The notes under the pieces: model-generated
Databases searched by the model: none
Seen by the model: only the letters and a program-made list of their open reading frames with translations
Told to the model about the DNA's origin: nothing
Assembly (NCBI GenBank): GCA_013397075.1
Contig: VWZS01001987.1
Location: 62,001-126,000 of the forward strand
From: Rhabdornis inornatus
Lineage: Eukaryota > Chordata > Aves > Passeriformes > Rhabdornithidae
Direction: 5' to 3'
DNA length: 64,000 bases
Shown here: piece by piece, positions 52,901-59,979 of the stretch
Position numbering within the stretch: position 1 is the stretch's first letter
Layout: the number at the start of each line of letters is the position of its first letter
Made by a program: the position numbers and the translations under genes

Positions 52901-55850
52901 ATGTTGAAGTAACCTTCCTGAACTGGGCTTCAAACATTTGGTCTCACAAACTCTTAGGCACATCTTACTGTTAATTGCTTGAGTGTGCTTAAGCATGGGC
53001 TTGTCTCAAAGTGCTTTCAGGGATACACAAAGGCCTGACCCACAAGGGTGCAGAGTGGAGCCCCCTGGACCACTGTGACCAACTGCTCCTCTGTGCTTGC
53101 TGGAATTACATGTGGCCGTTGCTCTGTCTGCAGTAGGTTCAGAATAACACGTTAATTCTGCCATCAGTTGGGGGAAAAAAATGAAACAATTACATGTTAG
53201 AGCTGGAAAGAACTAAGGTGTCATAAAGGGAAACTAAAATTACAGCTGTGAAAAAATTTTATTAAACAGTATTAGGCTTGACATTATTATACTGATTTTT
53301 TTTTTTGTCAGTAGCTATTTAACATTGTTCTAGGTGTAGGTTTTCTTAACTTTTATTTTTCACCTTTATCATTGAATCTCAACCTTAACTTTGTTTTGAG
53401 GGATCCAAGTGAAGGCGAAGCCAGTGGCAGAACTGACACCTCAAGGTGAGGAGTCACTATTAATACTTCGCTCCTAGGTCTTTTGAATCAAGTGATTTCT
53501 TTAAAACCTCTTGAATCAGGATGTAAAAGAGAATAGTGCTTAAGTATTCTGTATTTCAAAAATGTTTTCTCTTTGGGGGGAGGGGGTCTTGGCGAGGTCC
53601 TTTATATCCCTAATTTCTGCTTTCTTGCGAAGTATTTAATACAAAACTTTGTGAGCGTATTCCTTTGAGTAAAAAAGCCCCATGTAGCAGTAAACCAATC
53701 CTTTAGGCACTTAAAATCTGACTTACAGATATTTAATGGTGTTTACTTTTGGTTTCAGTGGACATTGTAAATTCTTCGTGTGTCTGTGTGTATATATATA
53801 TATCTATTACATTTTTACTATAGTTAGATACTGTGCTCATTACTAAAGCTGCTGCTTGCCATAAGTAAACACCTTATAGTCCCTGAGAAATGAATGTCAC
53901 TTGCTCTGAGAAATAAAGCAAGTGACATTCAAACAAAAGGGGTGGTGACTGCCAAATATTGAATTTCTGTGGCAACCACTGTACGCAAATCTATAGATGC
54001 TTTGTTAGCAATAAAACATTCTTTCATATGCTCATTTTCCAGTATATCTGCTCTTTTGCCATGTTTCAGCTTTTGGTGTGCTTAAGCACAGTGCATACCT
54101 CTTTATTTTTCTGCTCTCTAATGAACAGGCATTGTAGTTTGCATTCATTCTAAACTGGTCACTTACAGAAAGTATTGATTTAGTTTTCAAAACAGAAAGC
54201 CTCTGTTTAAAAAAAGAATAAATACATTCTTACCCAGATACACTGTATATAGTACACAATGCATTTATCTAAGTTAGCCCTTTTCAATTCAGAGTCTCTT
54301 AGCTGTCAAGATTCTTGGATATGGAAAGGGAAAAGAGAGAGTGTTCAAATGAAGTGTAAAGTTGCTTTCAGCTCTTGCTTTCATTCTCTAGCTTTCTTTG
54401 CTTTTTGTCATCCTACAGTGTCTGTTTTGGGCTAAAAAAGTCATTTGAGATCTTACCCCTGCTCTATCCCTTAATATCCATGTGGTTCTCTGGGGGTCAC
54501 ACAAAATTGAATTAAAAGTGCTTGTTTTGACTCCTCTCTGAATAATAATGACCGTTTATAGACTCAAAATGAGAGCAGCACCTTTCCCCAGTGATAGATG
54601 GGGAGGCGTCAGCATCAGGAGTACCTGGGGCAAGAACAGATACAGCTGACTGTGGAATTACTTTAAAATAATTTGTGCTAGTTCTCAAAATGTTTTCTGC
54701 AATGGAAGAAGTAATCTATTTGATAAGGAAGCATCAGACTAAGAGCATTAATTGGAAATTGCTCCCTTGAAATTTTGTCCTTTATCAAATAAAATAGTTT
54801 GTGTCTGTATTTGTAAAACACACGTCGCTGTTTCTTACTTGTAAAAGCTGCTGGCCATGTACTCAGATGGTGACCAACAGGCTGTTCACAACTGAATTGC
54901 AATCCAAAATTCTGCCTCATCAGTTAAAATAGAATACGTTATTATGAGGTCTTTTGACACAGAGAGAGGTCAAAAATCTAAACAAATACAAAAGGGGGGG
55001 AGGCAGAAAAGAGGGGAGTTGTGAATTGCAGGGTGGGATTTCTTCCTCTGCTGCTTTTACAGTATGATTTTCGCTTCAGGATTGTGTCCCTCAACTTCAG
55101 TTTTGTTGCTGTATAGCATGCTCCAGATCATGAAATCAGCAGAACTTCAGTCATGCTTTTACATAGATACCACTTTCTTTGGAGCAGTATGGAGTAACGT
55201 GTGTCTGCTGCAGTTCCCATTGCACATGTTGTCATCAGAACATTGTAGAGCAGGGGTTTCCAAACTTGCTTTGCTGTGTGCCACTACTGTGGCATGGTGC
55301 TGTGCTGAGCTCATGTGTGCAGCACGTGGGGCAGAGCTGTACCAGCAATGTCCATCCCACTCCCTGAATTAGCTTGCCTGCGACTCGTGGCATCTCTATG
55401 GCAGTTTAGAAACCCCTGTTCAAGAACTGTATTTCTCTTCTCTCTCTTGGCTACGCTGCTCTGGTTTTGACTTTGCTGTGTGTTGCTTGTTCCAGGAGTG
55501 TTTCTGGGGAGCCTAAAGACAGAGAGAAGGAGGATAACAAAGATTCGAAGCCACGCTCCTTGCGGTTCACGTGGAGTATGAAGACCACGAGTTCTATGGA
55601 CCCGAACGATATGATGAGAGAGATTCGGAAAGTGTTAGATGCCAATAACTGTGATTACGAACAAAAAGAGAGGTTTTTGCTCTTCTGTGTCCATGGTGAT
55701 GCACGACAAGACAGCCTTGTTCAGTGGGAGATGGAAGTCTGCAAACTGCCACGATTGTCGCTCAATGGAGTTCGCTTCAAGAGAATATCTGGGACTTCTA
55801 TTGCATTTAAGAACATTGCATCCAAGATAGCAAATGAGCTTAAGCTGTAA
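22726..55850 (+). CDS. MARK1: MARK1, microtubule affinity-regulating kinase 1 (17 of 18 coding exons)
   Basis: Par-1 family Ser/Thr kinase. Family knowledge: it phosphorylates tau, MAP2 and MAP4 in their KXGS repeats, detaching them from microtubules, and acts in cell polarity and neuronal migration. The joined exons give 776 residues plus stop; with the 17-residue human exon 1 the protein would be 793 (human 795). Numbering on that basis: glycine loop IGKGNFAKV 66-74, ATP lysine K89, helix-C E107, HRD with D182, DFG 200-202, activation-loop LDTFCGSPPYAAPE with LKB1/TAO target T215 and inhibitory S219, UBA about 331-371, Ser/Thr-rich spacer about 375-690, KA1 membrane-binding domain in the last ~100 residues ending NELKL. 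All catalytic residues are intact, so it should be an active kinase. All visible introns are GT-AG. Choice of MARK1 over its paralogues rests on the sequence and the adjacent C1orf115 gene. Exon 1 is missing (gap or upstream). Confidence 0.96.
22930..23518 (+). other. MARK1: MARK1 intron 2
   Basis: 589 bp, donor GTAAGC, acceptor CCCAAG. No other feature seen. Confidence 0.9.
23519..23572 (+). CDS. MARK1: MARK1 exon 3
   Basis: 54 nt, phase 0 to 0, residues 86-103: VAVKIIDKTQLNPTSLQK, including the ATP-binding lysine K89. Donor GTAAGA. Confidence 0.96.
23573..29830 (+). other. MARK1: MARK1 intron 3
   Basis: 6.26 kb, the longest intron after intron 1. AT-rich with T-runs (for example 29140-29152). 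I see no exon, RNA gene or recognisable transposon. Donor GTAAGA, acceptor TTGACAG. Confidence 0.85.
29831..29879 (+). CDS. MARK1: MARK1 exon 4
   Basis: 49 nt, ends in phase 1; residues 104-119 plus the first base of V120. LFREVRIMKILNHPNI includes helix-C glutamate E107. Confidence 0.95.
29880..30998 (+). other. MARK1: MARK1 intron 4
   Basis: 1119 bp, donor GTAGGA, acceptor CTTGCAG. Contains a 12-bp perfect inverted repeat with a 3-nt loop at 30914-30940. Nothing else seen. Confidence 0.88.
30914..30940. repeat. Inverted repeat, 12-bp arms, 3-nt loop
   Basis: AATTATACTCAT, then TCC, then ATGAGTATAATT: perfectly complementary arms in MARK1 intron 4. Confidence 0.9.
30999..31064 (+). CDS. 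MARK1: MARK1 exon 5
   Basis: 66 nt, opens with the last two bases of V120 and closes in phase 1. Encodes [21 protein letters not shown], the hinge region of the kinase. Donor GTAAGT. Confidence 0.95.
31065..32018 (+). other. MARK1: MARK1 intron 5
   Basis: 954 bp. Carries a 133-codon open frame at 31201-31599 with no family resemblance or splice context, judged chance. Acceptor ATGATCAG. Confidence 0.88.
32019..32089 (+). CDS. MARK1: MARK1 exon 6
   Basis: 71 nt, enters on the second base of a glycine codon, ends phase 0; residues 143-165, EVFDYLVAHGRMKEKEARSKFRQ. The Ser in EARSKFRQ is Ala in the human protein as I recall it. Confidence 0.95.
32090..33021 (+). other. MARK1: MARK1 intron 6
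   Basis: 932 bp, donor GTATGA, acceptor TTTTCAG. Contains a perfect 23-bp direct repeat at 32279-32301 and 32338-32360. Confidence 0.88.
32279..32360 (+). repeat. Perfect 23-bp direct repeat, period 59 bp
   Basis: The 23-mer starting GAGATGTTGATATGATGACA occurs at 32279-32301 and again at 32338-32360; the 36 bp between the copies is not itself repeated. Confidence 0.9.
33022..33078 (+). CDS. MARK1: MARK1 exon 7
   Basis: 57 nt, phase 0 to 0, residues 166-184: IVSAVQYCHQKCIVHRDLK. Contains the catalytic-loop HRD with D182. Cys177 before IVHRD is Tyr in human MARK1 as I recall, a position that varies between MARK paralogues. Confidence 0.96.
33079..36778 (+). other. MARK1: MARK1 intron 7
   Basis: 3.7 kb, donor GTAGGT, acceptor CTCTTAG. 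A GC-richer patch at about 34130-34520 stands out from the AT-rich background, but no gene or known repeat is recognised in it. Confidence 0.87.
36779..37015 (+). CDS. MARK1: MARK1 exon 8
   Basis: 237 nt, phase 0 to 0, residues 185-263. Core of the kinase C-lobe: AENLLLD, DFG (200-202), activation loop with T215 and S219, APE motif (224-226) and [20 protein letters not shown]. Confidence 0.97.
37016..37101 (+). other. MARK1: MARK1 intron 8 (86 bp)
   Basis: Very short intron, donor GTACAG and acceptor TTTTACAG. It has no in-frame stop, so a retained transcript would read 28 intron codons and stop at the TGA in AGGAACTGA, two codons into the intron/exon 9 junction. Confidence 0.9.
37102..37221 (+). 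CDS. MARK1: MARK1 exon 9
   Basis: 120 nt, phase 0 to 0, residues 264-303, starting ELRERVLRGKYRIPF and ending NPIKRGSLE. End of the kinase C-lobe. Confidence 0.96.
37222..41297 (+). other. MARK1: MARK1 intron 9
   Basis: 4.08 kb, donor GTAAGT, acceptor TTATTAG. Holds a GA-rich stretch (38858-38872) followed by a 14-T run (38883-38896). No exon or RNA gene recognised. Confidence 0.86.
38858..38896. repeat. Simple sequence: (GA)n then T14
   Basis: AGAGAGAGAGAG at 38861-38872 and an uninterrupted T run at 38883-38896. Confidence 0.85.
41298..41397 (+). CDS. MARK1: MARK1 exon 10
   Basis: 100 nt, ends phase 1; residues 304-336, QIMKDRWMNVGHEEEELKPY then TEPEPDFNDTKRI. Links the kinase to the UBA domain (common docking segment, acidic). 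Confidence 0.96.
41398..42000 (+). other. MARK1: MARK1 intron 10
   Basis: 603 bp, donor GTAAGA, acceptor CTTTTTAG. No other feature seen. Confidence 0.9.
42001..42113 (+). CDS. MARK1: MARK1 exon 11 (UBA domain)
   Basis: 113 nt, enters on base 2 of D337, ends phase 0; residues 337-374. Contains DIMVTMGFSREEI, YDEVMATYLLLGRKPPE: the MGF loop and third helix of the MARK-type UBA domain that packs on the kinase N-lobe. Donor GTAAGT. Confidence 0.96.
42114..43350 (+). other. MARK1: MARK1 intron 11
   Basis: 1237 bp, acceptor CCTTTTAG. Nothing further recognised. Confidence 0.88.
43351..43504 (+). CDS. MARK1: MARK1 exon 12
   Basis: 154 nt, ends phase 1; residues 375-425. Start of the spacer: SRPSSDLNNSSVQSP, LKVQRSIS, QKQRRFSDH, with basic-Ser motifs typical of MARK phosphosites. 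Most third positions from about 43399 on are G or C, unlike the upstream exons. Donor GTGGGG is weaker than its neighbours. Confidence 0.95.
43505..44560 (+). other. MARK1: MARK1 intron 12
   Basis: 1056 bp. An open frame running past the exon 12 donor (to 43686) is read-through, not coding. Acceptor TTTGGCAG. Confidence 0.88.
44561..44754 (+). CDS. MARK1: MARK1 exon 13
   Basis: 194 nt, enters on base 2 of V426, ends phase 0; residues 427-490. Includes GPSIPPAVSYTKR, QANSVESEQKEDWDKDV, LGSTTVGSKGEM and SPLVGPERKKSS, all MARK1-like. Donor GTGAGT. Confidence 0.95.
44755..47325 (+). other. MARK1: MARK1 intron 13
   Basis: 2.57 kb, acceptor CTTTTAG. Contains a short palindrome (CTGGGATCCCAG near 46990). 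No exon recognised. Confidence 0.87.
47326..47426 (+). CDS. MARK1: MARK1 exon 14
   Basis: 101 nt, ends phase 2; residues 491-523. GMTRRNTYVCERSSDRYSAI then QNGKDN. This is the spacer segment with the RRNTYVCER motif shared by MARK1-3. Confidence 0.95.
47427..49539 (+). other. MARK1: MARK1 intron 14
   Basis: 2.11 kb, donor GTATTG. Contains a near-perfect 35-bp palindrome at 48195-48229. The acceptor (GGAAAAG) has purines right up to the splice site and is weak. Confidence 0.86.
48195..48229. repeat. Palindrome, 17-bp arms, 1-nt centre
   Basis: TTTTAATGATGCATAAA, then A, then TTTATGCATCATTAAAA. Perfectly complementary arms, AT-rich, in MARK1 intron 14. Confidence 0.95.
49540..49698 (+). CDS. 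MARK1: MARK1 exon 15
   Basis: 159 nt, enters on base 3 of S524, ends phase 2; residues 525-576. LTEMSASSTSSAGSAVASVS, then TRPRHQKSMSASGHPIK and VTLPTIKDGTEAYRP. The acceptor AAAAG is poor but the pyrimidine tract is upstream and the frame match fixes the boundary. Confidence 0.93.
49699..50480 (+). other. MARK1: MARK1 intron 15
   Basis: 782 bp, donor GTAACA. Ends in the tandem acceptor TTTTCCCAGCAG. Confidence 0.88.
50475..50480 (+). promoter_or_regulatory. NAGNAG tandem splice acceptor of exon 16
   Basis: CAGCAG: cutting after 50477 or 50480 keeps frame and changes the junction from Ser-Ser-Ala-Thr to Ser-Ala-Thr. The downstream site gives the length matching human MARK1 as I recall it. 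Confidence 0.8.
50481..50732 (+). CDS. MARK1: MARK1 exon 16
   Basis: 252 nt from the distal acceptor (255 from the proximal one), enters on base 3, ends phase 2; residues 578-660. TQRVPAASPSAHSIS, TPDRTRFPRGSSSRSTFHGE, PPASPSHETGAFAHARRGTS and GIISKITSKFVRR. From 50542 to the end nearly every codon ends in G or C, with many CpGs, in sharp contrast to both introns and to the exon's own 5' part. Donor GTTGGT is weak. Confidence 0.95.
50733..53400 (+). other. MARK1: MARK1 intron 16
   Basis: 2.67 kb, AT-rich. Acceptor TTTTGAG has G at -3. No further exon recognised. Confidence 0.87.
53401..53445 (+). CDS. MARK1: MARK1 exon 17 (45-nt, probable cassette)
   Basis: 45 nt, phase 2 in and phase 2 out, so skipping keeps frame. 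Adds DPSEGEASGRTDTS to the spacer just before the KA1 region. The GAG acceptor is unusually weak, consistent with alternative inclusion. Donor GTGAGG is good. Confidence 0.9.
53779..53803. repeat. (TG)n(TA)n microsatellite
   Basis: GTGTGTCTGTGTG followed by a TA run. Confidence 0.85.
53891..53931. repeat. Inverted repeat, 15-bp arms, 11-nt loop
   Basis: TGAATGTCACTTGCT at 53891-53905 is perfectly complementary to AGCAAGTGACATTCA at 53917-53931. If transcribed it forms a stable hairpin, but the stem is too short for a canonical miRNA precursor. Confidence 0.93.
55251..55418. mobile_element. Non-autonomous hAT-like element (168 bp)
   Basis: Starts CAGGGGTTTCCAAACT and ends with the inverse of CAGGGGTTTCTAAACT: 15 of 16 positions match between the terminal inverted repeats. 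The flanking octamers TTGTAGAG and TTCAAGAA agree at 5 of 8 positions, compatible with an aged 8-bp target duplication typical of hAT elements. No transposase frame fits in 168 bp. The CAGGG start and size suggest a Charlie/MITE-type remnant; the family name is not known to me. Confidence 0.75.
55496..55850 (+). CDS. MARK1: MARK1 exon 18, KA1 domain and stop
   Basis: 355 nt, enters on base 3 of R676; residues 677-793 then TAA. Begins SVSGEPKDREKED and includes SLRFTWSMKTTSSMDPNDMM, VLDANNCDYEQKERFLLF and the C-terminal FKNIASKIANELKL, the KA1 fold that binds acidic phospholipids and autoinhibits the kinase. Near identical to human MARK1 as I recall it. Confidence 0.97.
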
Positions 55851-56114
55851 AGAGAACCTAAATTCTTTGGGATCAGGGAAGATTCATACATGATCTACAC
55901 TTTGAATGTACTGGTTTCGCCTAATGTGATTGGCCTGTGAAATTCCCCATGTAGAAATTGCCCTTATTGCAATAAGGTTATACATAGTTATTCAGAATTG
56001 TAAAGTTAAATCCAGTATGACCTATATTAAATAACTGTAGCTAAAGAAGTTATGTTCACATGTACAGGTAAGTATATAGAGCATTCTGTTCATTTTATGT
56101 TCATAGAGTTGTAT

Positions 56115-56120
56115 AATAAA
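56115..56120 (+). terminator. MARK1: Proximal poly(A) signal AATAAA, MARK1
   Basis: Canonical hexamer 265 nt after the stop codon; would give a short 3' UTR form. Confidence 0.4.
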
Positions 56121-57267
56121 AAGATGACTGCTTAAATTCAGATCTTGTATAGTTGTCTAGATTTCTGCACAGAAATGTATGTTTGATGCTTTGAGTTGGA
56201 AAAGTTCTTCCCTATCATTTACATTTTTGGTGGGTTTTATAAGTCTTACCTCTACCATGTGTTTTTTAAAAAACTTGTGTCCTGAGTCAAATGCACAAAC
56301 CAGTTTTCACAACTGTAGCATGACCATTTTTAATTATTTAAAAAATGTTCATGAGTTGAACCAAAAGTCGATGAGTAATTGGCTTTTGTTCTACATGAGA
56401 CTGTTCCTGCTTATCTTTGGCTCTTATCCTTGTTATTGGACAGTGTTTAGTTGAAAAAAAAGAGACAAATATGTTTACAGTGTTGGCACTTACAGTTTAG
56501 AAACTTTGTTCTGCCTTTGGCCAGCTCAGAGCTGTGGGGGAACAGAAACCAGGCATAAGTGATTTCTGTCTGCAAATTCCAGTGCTTATTCCCATGGCTC
56601 ATTAACAAATGTAGCACCAAAATGGAGAACCAGAATTATCTCATTTGAATATCTTGGTGTAAAATATCACTTATTTGCTGCCTTCACAATACTACAAATT
56701 CCATTTTATGGAAATCTATTAACATTGGGACTGTTTAATAGCACAAGATAATCTGAAGTCTTGACCAATTGTGTAAGTTAATAATACCACCTCAGGAATT
56801 AGCTTGGCTTTTGGAACATGTGCCCCCAAAGAGTACATGCAATTCCACATAATATTTTACAGCTAAACATACATTGTTTATAATGATAAATTGTTGATTT
56901 ATGCTTTTGTGGTTGTACAGTTTGTTCCCATGTAACCTGTTTGTGTTTAATATTTTACCAGATTTCTTGTATTTATTCCACATCATTATGCCTGTAATGT
57001 GCAGCTTTGTAATTAGGCACTTGCCTACAGAAAAGAAAAAAAAAACAGCCCCACTTTTTTTTTTTCCTTCATAATTAATGACTATAAACTATGTAAAACC
57101 ACTAGTACTGGTACATTTTAATACTTGTTCTTTTGTACTGAATTAACCATAGAGGTTGGTTGTGCAATGTTATTTAATGTCGTAATTACTGTAATATCAA
57201 CATATGGGCCCCATCTGCACACTCTTGTGAAGAATAGAAAGTTCATTAAGAAATTGTCACTTTAAAA

Positions 57268-57273
57268 AATAAA
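57268..57273 (+). terminator. MARK1: Distal poly(A) signal AATAAA, MARK1
   Basis: Canonical hexamer in an A-rich stretch about 1.4 kb after the stop, followed by GT-containing sequence (GCTGTGG, then GTAAGTGTAG). Confidence 0.45.
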
Positions 57274-57285
57274 AATTAAAAAAAA

Positions 57286-59684
57286 AGCTGTGGTAAACTC
57301 TGTAACCCTAAGTTAGAAAGCTGTAAGTGTAGTAAATGTGCCATTCTCTAATGGCTTCTTGACCGAGATGGGCTTTACATACTGTACTGTGATGTAGCTT
57401 TCCTATGTAACAGTTATGTTCGGAAATGGACGTGTATTGTTGCCTTAGAAAAAGGGTGGTGTTTGGAAAGAAAGATCTGTAGCCCCTTTTCTTTTTTTTT
57501 ATCTGATGTTCATTGAACCAAATCTGATGCAAGTCATCTTGATTCACTGGTGCACTCTATTAAAACTTACTTGAACAGTTCTCATACTAAAATACTTGTT
57601 GTTTGCCCTTTATAAAAGCACAGCATTACTGCAGGTAGCAAAACAGTTTAAAGGTGCACAGGCTCCATCTTCAGCATGGTGTGAATTCAGGATTAGCATT
57701 GCATGGGTTCAGTGGTCCTGCTCTGTTCAGAAACTGCCAGTGGTTTAGCATTGCTTAGAAATGGATGTCCAGGACCTTTTACAGGAATTCACCAAAAATC
57801 AGTCTGGGGAGGAGAGGGTTTTGTGTCTGCTCAATTTACCCATAAATGTCCATAAATGCTCAATTATTCTTAAAAACACACAACTGGAATGTAACAGTGA
57901 TGCTAATCTAAGGTCATGTATGAACTTGGTCATGAAACAAAACCCTTTGCCTTTTCAGGAGGTTCAGTGGAAAAAATATAGGTCATGCTGTGAGACAGTA
58001 GATTAAGTACTTAGGAGAGCTTCCTGCTTTACAGTCACTGTTTTTCCATGGCTAACTTTGCCCTAGATTGCCACTGGTTTTCACCACTCCATGTAACTGG
58101 AGATGCAGCAGTGTTCCATAAAACACACAGCTTTTCCAGAGGACAGAGCTGATGAATTTTAGTTCAACTTTCTCATGAAACATGGCACTGCCATGTTTAT
58201 ATAATGTTTATATATCGGGGCAGTTTGCAAATGGTGTTCTGTCCAGTGGCTGCCAGCAGTGTGAAACTGCCCTGATTCCTAAACCCTGTGCCCTCCTCCT
58301 TTTGCCTTGCTGGAAGATGAGGTGTGACCCACCTTATACTCTCCATAGCAAGTATACCCAGAGCTTCCTCAAGGCCACAGTCTGAGTGCAAAAGGTGTAG
58401 GTGCACACAAGTGCAGTATTTGGCTTTCCAAATCTGCCCAGCGGGAGTAAGATGGGAAGATCAGAGAAAGCGGTTCTGAAAAAGGTCTCTGGTTTTATTG
58501 GCAAGCTGTCGTCTTAGTCTGGGATCAGTGAGATAGTGCCTACCCAAACTCAGTGCCTATTTCTGGGTGCCCTCAAGAGTTGCCTTGTGCTGGAGTATCA
58601 GTTACTCCTTAGGTAAGCCTGGGATAAGCTGCATTTCAGATCCAAATGTTCCCAACTTCCATGTGAGAAGGGACTGGTGTGGCATTTTATCAGCATGGCT
58701 TTAACTTAATACAAAAAAGTTTTTAAATGCCACATCGTATTTCCCAGCTCCAGGCAGGGGCAGGGATGCCTTAACTCTTCGGAGGCTTCATGAATTCAAC
58801 TGTAATTTGTCGGCAGCATCACTGGGGGCTGTTTGAGGTGGGTGGAGGGAGAGCAGTGAGGTTACTGCATGGTTCAGCTGGTCTGGGTTGGGGTTTTTTG
58901 CATTATTTCTTTCTTTGAGGTATACCAACATTTCCAAAACTAGTGCATCCCTTTTCACACAGTCCAGTTTAAAAGCATTAAAATGTATATGAATCTGAAA
59001 ATACAATAAACAGTCATTCCTGGTCCACTGAATGAATGACACTGCTGGAGAACCAAGTGGGGGTCATTATGCCGTATGGTAATGGATGATGCTAAAATTC
59101 CATGAGCTGTTTAGACATGAGGTTTTGGTATCTGGTGTCCTACACCTAAGGGTACCTTGGACATAGTCATATCAGAACGTGTGATTCCCTGGCCACCATG
59201 CAAGTGGAGGCACTAAATCTCAGCTGGGAGATGTATTCTGTGAGGTTTTTGATAGTTGAATTCTGAAAAAGGAAGTAAACTTGTGAGGTACAAACCAAGT
59301 CTGTGGGGAAAGACCTGCCTCTCATGGGAAAATGGGAAAAATTACCTACCTTAGAGCTGCTCCTTTATGGGATAGAGCACTTCTGTAGTGACAGTCCTGA
59401 GATTTAGCTCACACCTTCCACCCGTCAGGGACATGGCCCCCCTGTTCTTTACACAGCTTTCTGGAGCTGTGAAGGTGGTGAATCACCGTCCTGGGGCAGA
59501 TAAGAATGTGACATGCAGGATTTACTTTCCAAATGTTCTGCACACATCTTGGGGAGATGCAGGTTCGAGGCTTTGTTCGTTTGCTCCTTTTCCAGGGTAA
59601 AGGATTACTCTGTCCCCGTGTTGCATATGCTAAGCATTCATATGCATATCAAATGTTGATGATAAATACACCAACTGGTTTAAT
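57286..59684. other. Intergenic, MARK1 to C1orf115
   Basis: About 2.4 kb without a supported gene. Contains ATTAAA (57559) and AATAAA (59005) that could serve longer MARK1 transcripts. Short open frames show no family resemblance. Confidence 0.7.
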
Positions 59685-59748
59685 GAATTGTACCTATCCT
59701 CCCTGTACAATTTTGCGTTTCTTGGTGTACCCCAGTTGAGGAACACTG
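59685..59748 (-). mobile_element. Probable hAT transposon terminus
   Basis: Read on the minus strand the segment begins CAGTGTTCCTCAACTGGGGT and continues ACACCAAGAAACGC, resembling the CAGTG..TCAAC.TGGGGT start of Charlie-like hAT elements. An 8-bp short hairpin (59686-59693 with 59705-59712) lies inside. The partner terminus is not clear, though the 10-mer CTTAGGAGAG next to this end (59749-59758) recurs at 58010-58019. Confidence 0.4.
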
Positions 59749-59979
59749 CTTAGGAGAGGCATCTGTTACTGCAGCACCCCAGCCGCGGAGGTGGGGCTAT
59801 CACAGGCTACCCCAGCATCTGGGCAAAAGCCACTGAGAAACTTCGCCGCTTTCCACTTGGCCAGGAGTGGCCGAACGCAGCCCAGGACGCAGAATAGGCT
59901 GCTCACCCATAGCTTTAGTAGGAACACCTATAGCAGAGGGATGTCCAAGGAGCTTGGCCTTTTTCGCTGACGGGCAAAG

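Larger units (their letters stand above)
53446..55495 (+). other. MARK1: MARK1 intron 17
   Basis: 2.05 kb. Contains a (TG)n(TA)n microsatellite, a 15-bp hairpin at 53891-53931 and a 168-bp hAT-like element at 55251-55418, whose end is 77 bp before exon 18. Acceptor TTCCAG. Confidence 0.88.
55851..57285 (+). other. MARK1: MARK1 3' UTR (3' end inferred)
   Basis: AT-rich untranslated sequence after TAA. Candidate poly(A) signals: AATAAA at 56115-56120 (proximal) and 57268-57273 (with A-rich and then GT-rich sequence after it), plus ATTAAA at 57559-57564. The true end needs transcript data. A 16-bp perfect palindrome CCTTATTGCAATAAGG lies at 55972-55987. Confidence 0.65.

Noticed and set aside
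53190..53235. Possible degenerate CR1 or ancient LINE/SINE 3' fragment (GAGCTGGAAAGAACTAAGG)
   Set aside because: Too short and too divergent from the consensus words to support by eye.
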